Assembly: GCA_030141605.1 (NCBI GenBank)
Contig: JAQGDQ010000732.1
Coordinates: forward strand, 41,751-105,750
DNA length: 64,000 nt
Direction: 5' to 3'
Origin: Tubiluchus corallicola
Lineage: Eukaryota > Priapulida > Priapulimorpha > Priapulimorphida > Tubiluchidae
The notes under the pieces were generated by a model that did no database searches, was not told where the DNA came from, and saw only the letters and a program-made list of their open reading frames with translations. Positions 1-12,945 of the stretch are shown piece after piece. The position numbers and the translations under genes are program-made. The first letter of the stretch is position 1. Every line of letters begins with the position of its first letter.

Positions 1-286
1 AAAGTTTTATATCTTCAAGCAAAGAAAACAAGAGCCATACTATTCAAAGACTTTTATAAACAATTGCGATGTTTAGAAAATGAGTCTCCTGTGAAGATAT
101 TTGTACTTGTCAGTGCTTCTGCCTTTGCAATTACACACGATTTTCCTTGTCACATTTTTTAAAATTCGCTATTTGATGACAGTTTAGGGGCTGCATTGCA
201 TGTAAAACTGGAAAAAAGTAGTATAATAACCACATGCATAGAATGTTATTAAACTGATGAGCAATACAACTCTTTATCATACTGAC

Positions 287-1120
287 CTGTCAATGTAAAT
301 GATATATGATTATGCTGAAAATCATATTTGAATATAGGCTCCCTTAATCGTGTTATTATTGGACTGTCATATATGCCAAGAAAATTGAAGTGCTTGTTGT
401 TTGAGAAGTCAAAATCTAATAAGGCTAGCTTCGCATTATCACGGATAATCAGATCCCGAAGATATACCATTTTGCTGAATGCCCTTTGATGTATGAAGAA
501 AAGTCTTTCATTGTAGGCTATTTCCAGTCGATTAAATTCAAATTCACTGTTGTGGATACAGTCCTTTTGCAGCCGCTGCAAATTTGTATAACGTATGATT
601 AGGCTAATAAGCTGACGTCCTTCTAGAAACCTTTCAGGAAGTTCAGAGTCTGCATAGTAATCGATGTAAAGATTTCGAAGTTTTATATCTCGTGGTTGTA
701 ATCCTGCTTGCAACCAAATACTGGGTAGTTCCAATTTACTGTAGTTTTTACAATTTACATCTTTATATTTGGCACCTACTGAAACATCGCATTTTGTTAA
801 ACTTAAAGAACTCGTTAAAGTTTTATAAGTTGTTGAAGTAAAGACACTTGTCGAGTTGATGCTGGTTGTTATATTCAGCTCTGACATTGTGGCGTTTGAT
901 GCCATCGCTGTTGTGTTCATCATCGTTGTATTTGCAGGTGACGTTGTTGTTTCTGATGCAAGGCAAAGAAAATTCTCATTTTCAAAATAAATGCATTCTT
1001 CTGTAAAATCACTGCGGCTTGCATTAAGCACTTCGTCAGGATAATAACAATCAACTATTGACTGTCTCCAATTTTGTGTCTTTATCCATAACAGCTGACA
1101 GTCGCAAATGAGGCAAAGGC
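287..1120 (-). CDS. LRR gene cassette exon 7 (LRRCT - long Thr/Ser linker - LRRNT - LRR)
   Basis: Internal exon of 834 nt, phase 1 at both ends. The acceptor (TTTCAG/GC) is at the high-coordinate end and the donor (CAG/GTCAGTATG) at the low end. It opens with an LRR C-terminal-cap start (CLICDCQLLWIKT), then NASRSDFTEEC with a glycosylation sequon. The linker is the longest of the array, about 60 residues rich in Thr/Ser/Asn with many N-x-S/T sites and mucin-like in look. An N-terminal-cap-like segment (Cys...NCKNYSK) and LRR-like repeats ending NHISFTLT follow. It is clearly more diverged from exons 3-6 than they are from each other. The intact donor implies at least one further exon beyond the left edge. 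If the donor is not used, reading runs 12 codons into a stop. Presumed extracellular binding module; ligand unknown. Confidence 0.8.
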
Positions 1121-1674
1121 CTGAAAGCATAAGAGAAATAACTATTTATATTTGTATTTATGAGTTTAACTGGTCACAGAGCAGTACCAGTTGTTAAGTT
1201 TTCCTGTGCTTGTAAACTTGCCTTTATTTTCATTTTCTCGTTTGTGTATAATTTATTTCTGATCAAATCAAATTGGATTAAATATTTTTTTTATTTTTTT
1301 CAAAGGCATTTATAAGCAGACCATTCCTCACTGCGAAAAACTGTATTTAGGGTTTCAAGGTTTAATTAGATCTTGCTTGCCGTGCTGCAAACAAAATAAA
1401 AATACTTTGTTTATATAATATAATCAAAGACTTATGTACGATATGATTATGTGATTAAATGTTTTATGAGAGATATATAAGATATAGGAAATTATTATAT
1501 ACTCACAACAGAATTTTACAAACAATTTTCCTGATTATCACATTTTTTAAAGTTCGCTATTTGATGCCAGTTTAGGGGCTGCATTGCACGTAAAACTGGA
1601 AAAAAGTAATATAATAGCCACCTGCGTACAATGTTTTTAAACTGATGAGCAATACAACTCTTTATCATACTGAC
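1121..1674 (-). other. LRR gene intron 6
   Basis: Intron of 554 nt between cassette exons 7 and 6. Its low end (about 1530-1670) is near-identical to 150-286, just beyond exon 7, so the tandem duplication unit includes flanking intron. No gene seen inside. The stretch 1-286 is the start of the next intron. Confidence 0.7.
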
Positions 1675-2385
1675 CTGTCAATGTAAATGATATATGATCA
1701 CGTTGAAAATCGTATTTGAATCTAGGCTCCCTTAATCGTGTTATTATTGGACTATCGAAAATGCCAAGAAAATTGAAATGCTTGTTATCCGAGAAATCAA
1801 AATCCACTGACATTAGCTTTGCATTGCCACGAATATGCAGTTCTCGAAGGTATACCACTTTGCTGAATGCCTTTGGATGTATGGAGGAAAGCCTGTCATT
1901 ATAAATTATTTCAAGTTGATTAAATTCAAATTCACTGCTGTGGATGCTATCCTTTTGCAGACTCTCCAAATTTGTGTAACGTATGATTAAACTAACAAGC
2001 TTATGTCCTAAAAGAAACCCTTGAGGAAGTTTAGAGTCTACATAATATTCTATGTAAAGACTTCGAATTTTTACATCTCGTTGTTGTAATCCTTCTTGCA
2101 ACCAAATTTTGGGTAGTAGCCATTTGGTGTAGTTTTTACATATGATGTCTTTATACGTGAAGGAAAATCTCACTTCACATTCCTTTGGACCAGTCGCCAT
2201 TGTTGTTGCTGGTGACCTCGTTATTCGTGATACATCACAGACCACAGTGTCATTTAGACACTCTTCAGTAAAATCGCTGTGACTAGCATTAAATGATTCA
2301 ACCGGATGATAACAATCAATTAACGATTGTCTCCAGTTGCCTGTCTTTATCCACAAAAATTGACAGTCACAAATTAGACAATTGC
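1675..2385 (-). CDS. LRR gene cassette exon 6
   Basis: Internal exon of 711 nt (237 codons' worth), phase 1-1, acceptor CTTGTAG/GC and donor CAG/GTCAGTATG. Domain order: LRRCT start CLICDCQFLWIKT; NASHSDFTEECLNDT with two sequons; short Thr/Ser linker; CEVRF...ICKNYTK N-cap-like segment; LRR-like repeats ending DHISFTLT. Spliced to another cassette, the junction reads FTLT-G-NCLICDC, a normal LRR-to-LRRCT transition, which supports the splice sites. Upstream in-frame codons at 2386-2509 are intron read-through and not part of the exon. Very similar to exons 3, 4 and 5, so a recent duplicate. Secreted or cell-surface module by inference from exon 1. Confidence 0.85.
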
Positions 2386-5105
2386 CTACAAGTACAAAAC
2401 AAAAGTATTTATCAAGAAAAATTTGAAAATTTTTCATTTCAGATTTGTTTTTGCAATTTTTTATGAAGGCTGATATTATCATTTGAAGCTGACTGGTTAT
2501 AGCTTTCATTGACAGGACCAGTTCAATTTTCCATCATCAGTATTAGCTAATTTTTTCTGCGCATTAGTAATATTATAATATCATATTGAAGCCTAATCAC
2601 CTTCTTTGTCATCGTAAATTTTAATAGTACTGATTTAATATTTTTAAATTACACTTTTAGGAACTATTCTTTTTACACTCATTAATCAACAAAAGAATTT
2701 GTAATGTGCAACAACCGGGCTTTATGGAGTTTGTACGAAAACCTCGAAATGTGAAAAAAGTGAAGAAGCTGCTTTGTGAACACACTTTGTTTGCTGTCCT
2801 TTTTGTTATGTTTTGCATCTCGGCAAATTAAATATTCATTTATGGTAAGTTCCAGTACTTTTTACAAGCAAGCTTTTGAGAGAATTACAAAAAGAATTAT
2901 AACATTAATAACGTATTCTTAAAATTTGTTTTTTAACACCAAATATTTATAAAGACCTGTTTGGCGTGCAAATGTGTGATGAAGGTTGATTGTACCCAGT
3001 CAGCTTGAACATTTTTAAATTGGTGAGCTATACATCTGATTACATTTCTGACCTGTCGAGGTAAAGAGCATATGATCATGTTGAAGATCTTTTTTGAATC
3101 CAGGTTCCTTTAGGCGTGTTAATAATGGACTATCATATGCTTTGAGAAAACAAAATCTAGTGAGATTAGTTTTGCACTGTCACGAAGATGCAGCTCATGA
3201 AGATGTAGAATTTCACTGAATGTCCTTGGATGTATGAAGAGAAGTCTATCATTCAGTTTCAGTGCTGTAGATTTCCTGTATTTGGAGTTGGTACACCTGA
3301 TGACATGCTATTGGCTCACCCAAAGTGTTACGAAAACTTAAAACAACTTTTTGTTATTCAAAATATTTTTTTAAACACATGCAATTTTAATAGTAATTGT
3401 AAGACATGACCGGTTGAGAGCAACATACCCATTATTGTGACAACAAGCATATTATCTTAAGCAAATCTGTTAATTAAATAATGATGTGGACATGCTAGTA
3501 TTCTGGACTATGTTCTGGAAAAAACTCTAAATCAAATTACGAAGAAACATCATTATCAGAAATTTTCTAAAACTTTGTTAAGTTTCTTTTGCCTATTGTG
3601 TAGATTAATACAAACAACAGGTATTGGCTGTTACTGACCTTGTAATTTTCCATATTTATTTATACATCTGTGTCTTAATAGCAGTTAGGGTACCGATAGG
3701 AAGCTGTTGCAGATATCTTAGCAGCAACAACATATTAATTTTGTAACATTTTATTGGAATAGTATGAAGCCAATCTTTATATGCATATGGCTTACTTATC
3801 ATTGTTAGAAACCACACTTGTAAATCAATGACATATCCAATATCCAATTCTTTAAAAAGCAGTGTTAATTACTGAAGTAGCTACTCTCAAAAACGTAACC
3901 TAAAAATAGCAAATATTGATATGCATTTCATGCGAATGATAGAGTGATATTTTTGAACAAGTAGTCGACATTAATGTAAAAAAAACTAACAATTTCTGAA
4001 AATTATTATTTGGTTGCATGTTGACACTTCCATTTGAGAAACTATACTGTGACAGAATCACCTGTATTCAGCTGTAATTACATACAGATTGACAATGTAA
4101 ATGTTGAAGCATGCTTCATTCGTTTGTTAACTAATTCTGCTCTGGGTTAGTAGATAACTTTTCTTCCAAACAACCATTACCATCAAGGAATGTACGACTC
4201 CACTAAGTCTCATTTTTGATTTTTAATTTTAACACAAACAACAATTGCATGATGTAACCGATTTGGCCATTTTACACATGCTTTTCAGCATCATTGGCAT
4301 ATTTTCCACTTACAATCAGCAGTAAAATTACCAATTTGAAAAACGTGCTTTTCACCAAAGCAGGTATGTTAAAATTGCCTTATTTTTTGTTATAATATTG
4401 TAATTATAGTGACTACTGTTATAGATGCTTGTTTGTGACTGAAAGAAATGCACATTCTTAAATATCTGCAGAAGCATGGCTCTCTCTTGTCAAAAGCACA
4501 GTTAAACACTGAGGTGGTTGCACGCAAACAAGAAAGCTTTAAATAAATAAAATGACTTTCCCGTACGTTTTAGACAGCAGGAATATGATATATTTCAGAA
4601 AAGCCACTGGCACAAGCAACTAATGTCTTTTCCGAAAACTGATTCTAATGTATCTTGCCACTTGAATTTGGGTAATTATACTGTGAAGAAGCGATTCTAT
4701 TCAGCAATTGTAAGACAATGCTGATTGGTGCACAATCTTGCTGTGCTGAGTTTCTATTGGAATTTGCAAATTTGAGAAAGATAAATAGGCTGCACCGGGA
4801 ACACTTTTGTTTATTAGTTTTTTTAATAAATTCCACGTATAAATAAATTATATCTTTATAATTTGTTTTCAGGAAATTATATCATAAGACCTTATAAGCT
4901 GATACTACTTTCTGCTGATAAACTATTACGAGTTTGGCAATATAAGGAACGTGACATCACTATCACCTGTTCAAAAAAAATTTGTTTGTTGATGCAAAAT
5001 TGCTAGGCCTGGATAGCGCACGAAAGTACGATAAGTGTAGGCCAAAAGCAACCTACTGAGAATGTTATTAAATTAGCTAGCAATCCTCCACTTTAACATA
5101 CTTAC
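2386..5105 (-). other. LRR gene intron 5 with a decayed exon
   Basis: Longest intron of the array (2.7 kb). It contains a degenerate cassette exon at 3053-3273 (listed separately). The segment 3300-5100 is repeated in the other long introns, for example about 6220-7900 and 11,260-12,900. Short ORFs here are not conserved as protein. No independent gene seen. Confidence 0.7.
3053..3273 (-). pseudogene. Decayed LRR cassette exon fragment
   Basis: The minus strand still shows the 3' end of a cassette exon: a donor-like GACAG/GTCAG, sequence matching the final LRRs, and the 'IHPRTFSEIL' region closest to exon 1. It has an internal deletion around the NKHFNFLG region, frameshifts, and no LRRCT half. 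It lies inside intron 5 and is presumably spliced out. It shows that the array once held another member. Confidence 0.7.
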
Positions 5106-5822
5106 GTTTCAAGGTGAACGATATATGATCATGTTGAAAATCGTATTTGAATCTAGGCTCCTTTAGTCGTGTTATTGGACTATCGTAAATGCCAAGAAAA
5201 TTGAAATGCTTGTTATCTGAGAAATCAAAATCCACTGACATTAGCTTTGGGTTGCCACGAATATGCAGTTCTCGAAGGTATATGACTTTGCTGAATGCCT
5301 TTGGATGTATGAAGTAAAGTCTGTCATTATAAATTATCTCAAGTCGATTAAATTCAGATTCACTGCTGTGGATGCTATCCTTTTGCAGTCTCTCCACATT
5401 TGTATAACGCATGATTAAACTAATAAGCTTATGCCCTAAAAGAAACCCTTCAGGGAGTTCAGAGTCTACATAATATTCAATGTAAAGACATCGAATTTTT
5501 ACATCTCGTTGTTGTAATCCTTCTTGCAACCAAATTTTGGGTAGTAACCATTTAGTGTAGTTTTTACATATGATGTCTTTATATGTGATGGAAAACCTCA
5601 CTTGACATTCTTTTGGACTTGAAAAACCTGTCACCATAGTTGTTACTGGTGATGTCGTCGTTCGTGATACATCACAGGCCACAGTGTCATTTAGACACTC
5701 TTCAGTAAAATCGCTACGACTAGCATTAAACACTTCAACGGGATGATAACAGTCAATTAACGATTGTCTCCAGTTGCGTGTCTTTATCCACAAAAGTTGA
5801 CAGTCACAAATTAGACAATTGC
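5106..5822 (-). CDS. LRR gene cassette exon 5
   Basis: Internal exon of 717 nt, phase 1-1. Acceptor ACTTTTAG/GC and a strong donor AAAC/GTAAGTATG. It encodes LRRCT start CDCQLLWIKT, NASRSDFTEECLNDT, a short linker (TTTSPVTTMVTG...), cap segment CQVRFSI...ICKNYTK, then LRR-like repeats through 'HPKAFSKVIYLRELHIRG' to HISFTLK. The donor splits a codon so that C+GC gives Arg before NCLICDC of the next cassette. Relative to exons 6 and 7 one Ile codon is missing in the SPI(I)TRL motif. Read-through past the donor gives RKYVKVEDC and a stop. Same inferred role as the other cassettes. Confidence 0.85.
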
Positions 5823-7948
5823 CTAAAAGTAGAAAATAAAAGTATTTATCAAGAAAAATTTGAAGATTTTTCGTTTTTGATTTAGTTTTGCAATTTTTTA
5901 TAAAATTGTCAAGGCTAATACCATCATTTGAAGTTAAATAGCTATAGCTGACACTGACAGGAACACTTCAAATTTCCATCCACATTTTGAGCTACTTTTT
6001 TGCTCATTAGTAATATTGTATCCTTCTAATGAAAAAGACTTCTTGAAGCTCGCATCTCCTTTGTCATTATGCATATATTTTAGATTGTTTGAAATTTCGA
6101 CAGTATTGATTCAATATTATGAAACGAAACTTTTGGGAACTATCCTTCTTGCACACTTTTATGAACTTTAGCTGGATATAGAGTAATATTTCCATTATAA
6201 CTACCTGCCCTATAGTAAACATTTCTTGTATTTGGAGTTGGTACACATGGTATGATCAATGAGCAACATACACGTTATTGTGACAACAAGCATATTATCT
6301 TAAGCAAATCTGTTAATTAAATGGTGTGGACATGCTAGCATTCTGGACTATCTTCTGGAAAAAGCTTTAAACCAAAGTACAGAGAAACATCATCATCAGA
6401 AACGTCTAAACTTTGTTAATTTTCTTTTGCCTATTGTGTAAATTAATACAAACAACAGGTACTGGCTGTTACTGACTTTGTAATTTTCCATATTTATTTA
6501 TACATCTGTGTCTTAATAGCAGTTATGGTACCGATAGAAAGCTACTGCAGATATCTCAGCAGTAACAACATATTAATTTTGTAACATTTTATTGTAATTA
6601 TATGAAGCCAATCTTTATATGCATATGACTTTCTTATCATTGTTAGAAACCACACTTGTAAATCAATGACCCATCCAATATACAATTCTTTAAAAAGCAG
6701 TGTTAATTACTGAGGCAGCTACTCTCAAAAACGTAACCTTAAAATGGCAAATATGGATATACATTTTATGCGAATGATAGAGTGATATTTTTGAAGAAGT
6801 AGTCGACATTAATGCAAAACCAACTAACAATTTCTGAAAATTATTATTTGGTTGCATGTTGACACTTCCATTTGAGAAACTATACTGTGACAGAATCGCC
6901 TGTATTCAGCTGTAGTTACATACTGATTGACAATATAAATGTTGAAGCATGCTTCATTCGGTTGTTAACTAATTCTGTTCTGGGTTAGTAGATAACTTTT
7001 TCTTCCAAACAACCATTACCATAGAGGAATGTACGACTCCACTAAGTCTCATTTTTGATTGATTGGTTTTTAATTTTAACAAAAACAACTATTGCATGAT
7101 GTAACCGATTTGGCCATTTTACACATGCTTTTAAGCACCATTGGCATATTTCCGACTTACAATCAGCAGTAAAATTACCAATTTGAAAAACGTGCTTTTC
7201 ACCAAAGCAGGTATGTTAAAATTGCCTTATTTTTTGTTATAATAATGTAATTATAGCGACTATTGTTATATATGCTTGTTTGTGACTGAAAGAAATGCAC
7301 ATTCTTAAATATCTGCAGAAGCATGGCTCTCTCTTGTGAAAAGCACAGTTAAACACTGAGGTGGTTGCACGCAAACAAGAAAGCTTTAAATAAATAAAAT
7401 GACATTCCCGTACGTTTTAGACAGCAGGAATATGATATATTTAAGAAAATCCATTGCCACAAATGGCTAATGACGTTTCCGAAAACTGATTCTATTGTAT
7501 CTTGCCACTTACATTTAGGTAATTATACTGCGAAGAAACGATTCTATACAGCGATTGTATGACAATGCTGACAGGTGCACAGTCTTGCTGTACTGAGTTT
7601 CTATTGGACGTTGCAAATTTGAGAAAGATAAATAGGCTGCACCGGAAACACATTTCTTTATTAATTTTTTATTAAATTCTACGTATAAATAAATTATATG
7701 TTCATAATTGTGTTTTCAGGATATTATACCTTAAGACCTTATAAGTTGCTTGTACTTTTTGTTGGTAAACTATTAAGAGATTGGAAATATTAGGCACCAG
7801 CAGCGCTATCATCGTTCAAAAGTTTTTTGGTTGACGCAAAGTTCCTAGGCCTGGATAGCGCACAAAAGTACGATACGTGTTGGCCAATAGCTGGCTTCTG
7901 AGGACGTTATTAAAATTGGCAACCAATCCTCCACTTTAACATACTTAC
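5823..7948 (-). other. LRR gene intron 4
   Basis: Intron of 2.1 kb, colinear and near-identical over long stretches with introns 5 and 2. No independent gene seen. Confidence 0.7.
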
Positions 7949-8665
7949 GTTTCAAGGTGAACGATATATGATCATGTTGAAAATCATAATTGAATCTAGG
8001 CTCCTTTAGTCGTGTTATGGGACTATCATATATGCCAAGAAAATTGAAATGCTTGTTAGCTGAGAAATCAAAATCCACTGACATTAGCTTTGCATTGCCA
8101 CGAATATACAGATCTCGAAGGTATACCACTTTGCTGAATGCCCTTGGATGTATGGAGGAAAGTCTGTCATTATAAATTATCTCAAGTCGATTAAATTCAG
8201 ATTCTCTGCTATGGATGCTATCCTTTTGCAGTCTCTCCAAATTTGTATACCGTATGATTAAACTAATAAGCTTATGCCCTAAAAGAAACCCTTCAGGAAG
8301 TTCAGAGTCTACATAATTATCGATGGAAAGGCTTCGAATTTTTACATCTCGTTGTTGTAGTCCTTCTTGCAACCAAATTTTTGGTAGTAACCATTTAGTG
8401 TAATTTTTACATATGATGTCTTTGTACGTGATGGAAAATCTCACTTCACATTCCTTTGGACTTAAAAAACTAGTCGCCACTGTTGTTGCTGATGATCTCG
8501 TCGTTCGTGATACATCACAGGCCACAGTGTCATTTAGACACTCTTCAGTAAAATCGCTACGACTAGCATTAAACACTTCAACCGGATGATAACAATCAAT
8601 TAACGATTGTCTCCAGTTGCGTGTCTTTATCCACAAAAGTTGACAGTCACAAATTAGACAATTGC
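7949..8665 (-). CDS. LRR gene cassette exon 4
   Basis: Internal exon of 717 nt, phase 1-1. Acceptor CTTGTAG/GC, donor AAAC/GTAAGTATG. LRRCT start CDCQLLWIKT, NASRSDFTEECLNDT, linker TTRSSATTVATSF, cap segment CEVRFSI...ICKNYTK, and LRR-like repeats with 'HPRAFSKVVYLRDLYIRG'. In this copy the reading frame stays open about 34 codons past the donor into the intron, unlike its neighbours. That looks accidental because the donor is intact and conserved. One of the central, most recently duplicated cassettes. Confidence 0.85.
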
Positions 8666-10131
8666 CTACAAGTACAAAATAAAAGTATTTATCAAGAAAA
8701 AATGAAGATTTTTCATTTTTGATTTAGTTTTGCAATTTTTCATAAAATTGTCAAGGCTAATACCATCATTTGAAGTTGAATAGCTATAGCTGACACTGAC
8801 AGGACCACTTCAAATTTCCATCCACATTTTGAGCTACTTTCTTTGTTCATTAGTAATATTGTATCATTCTAATGAGAATGACTTCTTGAAGCTCGCATCT
8901 CCTTTGTCATTATGCATATGTTTTAGATTGTTTAAAATTTCGACAGTATTGATTCAATATTTTGAAACGAAACTTTTGGAAACTATCCTTCTTGCACACA
9001 TTTATGAACTTTAGCTGGATATAGAGTAATATTTCCATTATAACTAACTGCCCTATAGCAAAAATTTCCTGTATTTGGAGTTGGTATACCTGATGACATG
9101 CTGTTGGCTCACCCAAAGTGTTACAAAAACTCGAAACAACAATGGTTATTCAAAATATTTTTTAACACATGCAACTTTAATAGTAATTGTAACACACGAC
9201 CAGTGGCGACTGCACGACTCCACCAAGACTCATTTTTGATTTACTTGTTTTTTTATTTTAACAAAAACAACAATTGCATGATGTAACTGACTTTGGCATT
9301 TTAAACATGCTTTTAAGCACCATTGTCGTATTTTCGACTTACAATCAGCAGTTAAATTACCAATTTGAAAAACGTACTTTTCACCAAAGTGCACATTTTA
9401 ACATTGTTTTATTTCTTTGTTATAATATTGTAATTCTAGGGACTGTTGTTATATATGCTTGTTTGTGACTGAAAGAAATGCACATTCTTAAATATCTGCA
9501 GAAGCATGACTCTCTCTTGTGAAAAGCACAGTTAAGCACTGGGGTGGTTGCACGCAAACAAGAAAGCTTTAAATAAATAAAAAGACTTTCCCGTACGTTT
9601 TAGACAGCAGGAATATGATATATTTAAGAAAAGCCACTGGCACAAGCGGCTAATGACTTTTCCGAAAACTGATTCTAATGTATCTTGCCACTTGAATTTG
9701 GGTAATTATACTGTGAAGAAGCGATTCTATTTAGCAATTGTATGACAATGCTGACAGGTGCACAGTCTTGCTGTACCGTGTTGTTATTGGAATTTACAAA
9801 TGTGAGAAAGATAAATAGGCTGCACCGGAAACACATTTCTTTATTAATTTTTTATTAAATTCTACGTATAAATAAATAATATGTTCATAATTTGTTTTCA
9901 GGAAATTATATCATAAGACCTTATAAGCTGATACTACTTTCTGCTGATAAACTATTACGAGTTTGGTAATATAAGGAACGTGACATCACTATCACCTGTT
10001 CAAAAATTTGTTTGTTGACGCAAAATTGCTAGGCCTAGATAGCGCACGAAAGTACGATAAGTGTAGGCCAAAAGCAACGTACTGAGAATGTTATTAAATT
10101 GGCTAGCAATCCTCCACTTTAACATACTTAC
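8666..10131 (-). other. LRR gene intron 3
   Basis: Shorter (1.47 kb) than the related introns. It matches them at both ends but lacks roughly 0.7-0.8 kb corresponding to about 6240-7020, with the joint near 9200. Several short ORFs here (8829-9468) are intron sequence without protein conservation. Confidence 0.65.
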
Positions 10132-10839
10132 GTTTCAAGGTGAACGATATATGATCATGTTGAAAATCGTGTTTGAATCTAGGCTCCTTTAGTCGTGTTA
10201 TTGGACTATTGTAAATGCCAAGAAAATTGAAATGCTTGTTATCTGAGAAATCAAAATCCACTGACATTAGCTTTGGGTTGCCACGAATATACAGTTCTCG
10301 AAGGTATATGACTTTGCTGAATGCCTTTGGATGTATGAAGGAAAGTCTGTCATTATAAATTATCTCAAGTCGATTAAATTCAGATTCACTGCTGTGGATG
10401 CTATCCTTTTGCAGCCTCTCCAAATTTGTGTAACGTATGATTAAACTAACAAGCTTATGTCCTAAAAGGAACCCTTCAGGAAGTTTAGAGTCTACATAAT
10501 ATTCAATGTAAAGACTTCGAATTTTTACATCTCGTCGTTGTAATCCTTCTTGCAACCAAATTTTGGGTAGTAGCCATTTGGTGTAGTTTTTACATATGAT
10601 GTCTTTATACATGAAGGAAAATCTCACTTCACATTCCTTTGGACCAGTCGCCATTGTTGCTGCTGGTGACCTCGTCGTTCGTGATACATCACAGGCCACA
10701 GTGTCATTTAGACACTCTTCAGTAAAATCACTACGACTAGCATTAAACACTTCAACCGGATGATAACAGTCAATTAACGATTGTCTCCAATTGCGTGTTT
10801 TTATCCATAAAAGTTGACAGTCACAAATGAGACAATTGC
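10132..10839 (-). CDS. LRR gene cassette exon 3
   Basis: Internal exon of 708 nt, the shortest cassette, phase 1-1. Acceptor CTTGTAG/GC, donor AAAC/GTAAGTATG. The open frame runs the full length: CLICDCQLLWIKT at the start, NASRSDFTEECLNDT, linker TTRSPAATMATG, cap CEVRFSF...ICKNYTK, LRR-like repeats to HISFTLK. The linker matches exon 6 while the LRR end matches exon 5, which suggests gene conversion or unequal crossing-over within the array. Same inferred extracellular role. Confidence 0.85.
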
Positions 10840-12945
10840 CTACAAGTACAAAACAAAACTATTTATAAAAAAAATTTGAAAATTTTTCATTTTTGATTTA
10901 GTTTTGCAGTTTTTTATAAACTTGTCAAGGCTAATATCATCATTTGAAGTTGAATAGCTATAGTGGGCACTGACAGGACCACTTCAAATTTTCATCCACA
11001 TTTTGAGCTACCTTTTTGTTCATTAATAATATTGTATCATTCTAATGAGAAAGTCTTCTTGAAGCTCGCATCTCCTTTGTCATTATGCATATATTTTAGA
11101 TTGTTTGAAACTTCGATAGTATTGATTCAATATTTTGAAACGAAACTTTTGGGAACTATCCTTCTTGCACACTTTTATGAACTTTAGCTGGATATAGAGT
11201 AATATTTCCATTATAACTACCTGCCCTATAGTAAACATTTCTTGTATTTGGAGTTGGTACACATGGTATGATCAATGAGCAACATACACGTTATTGTGAC
11301 AACAAGCATATTATCTTAAGCAAATCTGTTAATTAAATGGTGTGGACATGCTAGCATTCTGGACTATCGTCTGGAAAAAGCTTTAAACCAAAGTACAGAG
11401 AAACATCATCATCAGAAACGTCTAAACTTTGTTAATTTTCTTTTGCCTATTGTGTAGATTAATACAAACAACAGGTACTGGCTGTTACTGACTTTGTAAT
11501 TTTCCATATTTATTTATACATCTGTGTCTTAATAGCAGTTATGGTACAGATAAGAAGCTACTGCAGATATCTCAGCAGTAACAACATATTAATTTTGTAA
11601 CATTTTATTGTAATTATATGAAGCCAATCTTTATATGCATATGGCTTTCTTATCATTGTTAGAAACCACACTTGTAAATCAATGACATATCCAATATCCA
11701 ATTCTTTAAAAAGCTGTGTTAATTACTGAAGTATCTACTCTCAAAAACGTAACCTTAAAATAGCAAATATGGATATGCATTTCATGCGAATGATAGAGTG
11801 ATATTTTTCAACAAGTAGACGACATTAATGCAAAACCAACTAACAATTTTTGAAAATTATTATTTGGTTGCATATTGACACTTCCAGTTGAGAAACTATA
11901 CTGTGACAGAATCGCCTGTATTCAGCTGTAGTTACATGCTGATTGACAATGTAAATGTTGAAGCATGCTTCATTCGGTTGTTAACTAATTCTGTTCTGGG
12001 TTAGCAGATAACTTTTCTTCCAAGCAACCATTACCATTGAGGAATGTACGACTCCACTAAGTCTCATTTTTGATTTATTGGTTTTTAATTTTAACAAAAA
12101 CAACAATTGCATGATGTAACCGATTTGGCCATTTTACACATGCTTTTAAACATCATTGGCATATTTTCGTCTTACAATCAGCAGTAAAATTACCAATTTG
12201 AAAAGCGTGCTTTTCACCAAAGCAGGCATGTTAAAAGTGCCTTATTTTTTGCTATAATATTGTACTTATAGTGACTGTTGTTTTATATGCTTGTTTGTGA
12301 CTGAAAGAAATGCACATTCTTAAATATCTGCAGAAGCATGACTCTCTCTTGTGAAAAGCACAGTTAAACACTGGGGTGGTTGCACGCAAACAAGAAAGCT
12401 TTAAATAAATAAAATGACTTTCCCGTACGTTTTAGACAGCAGAAATATGATATATTTACGAAAAGCCACTGGCACAAGCGGCTAATGACTTTTCTGAAAA
12501 CTGATTCTATTGTATCTTGCCACTTGCATTTGGGTAATTATACTGTGAAGAAGCGATTCTATTCAGCGATTTATATGACAATGCTGAGAGGTGCACAGTC
12601 TTGCTGTACTGAGTTTCTATTGGACGCTGCAAATTTGAGAAAGACAAATAGGCTGCACCGGAAACACATTTCTTTATTTATTTTTTATTAATTTCCACGT
12701 ATAAATAAATTATATCTTTATAATTTGTTTTCAGGAATTTATATCATAAGACCTTATAAGCTGATACTACTTTCTGCTGATAAACTATTACGAGTTTGGT
12801 AATATAAGGAACGTGACATCACTATCACCTGTTCAAAAATTTGTTTGTTGATGCAAAATTGCTAGGCCTGGATAGCGCAGGCCAAAAGCAAACTACTGAG
12901 AATGTTATTAAATTGGCTAGCAATCCTCCACTTTAACATACTTAC
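10840..12945 (-). other. LRR gene intron 2
   Basis: Intron of 2.1 kb, near-colinear with introns 4 and 5. Landmark shared segments include the CTGTGTCTTAATAGCAGTTA stretch and the GACAGCAG...ATGATATATTTA stretch. No independent gene seen. Confidence 0.7.

Noticed and set aside
1716-1904. Plus-strand ORFs inside LRR exons (also at 7,990 and 15,217)
   Set aside because: Antisense of the conserved minus-strand LRR coding sequence.
8829-9468. Short ORFs within LRR introns
   Set aside because: Not preserved in the homologous parts of the other introns.
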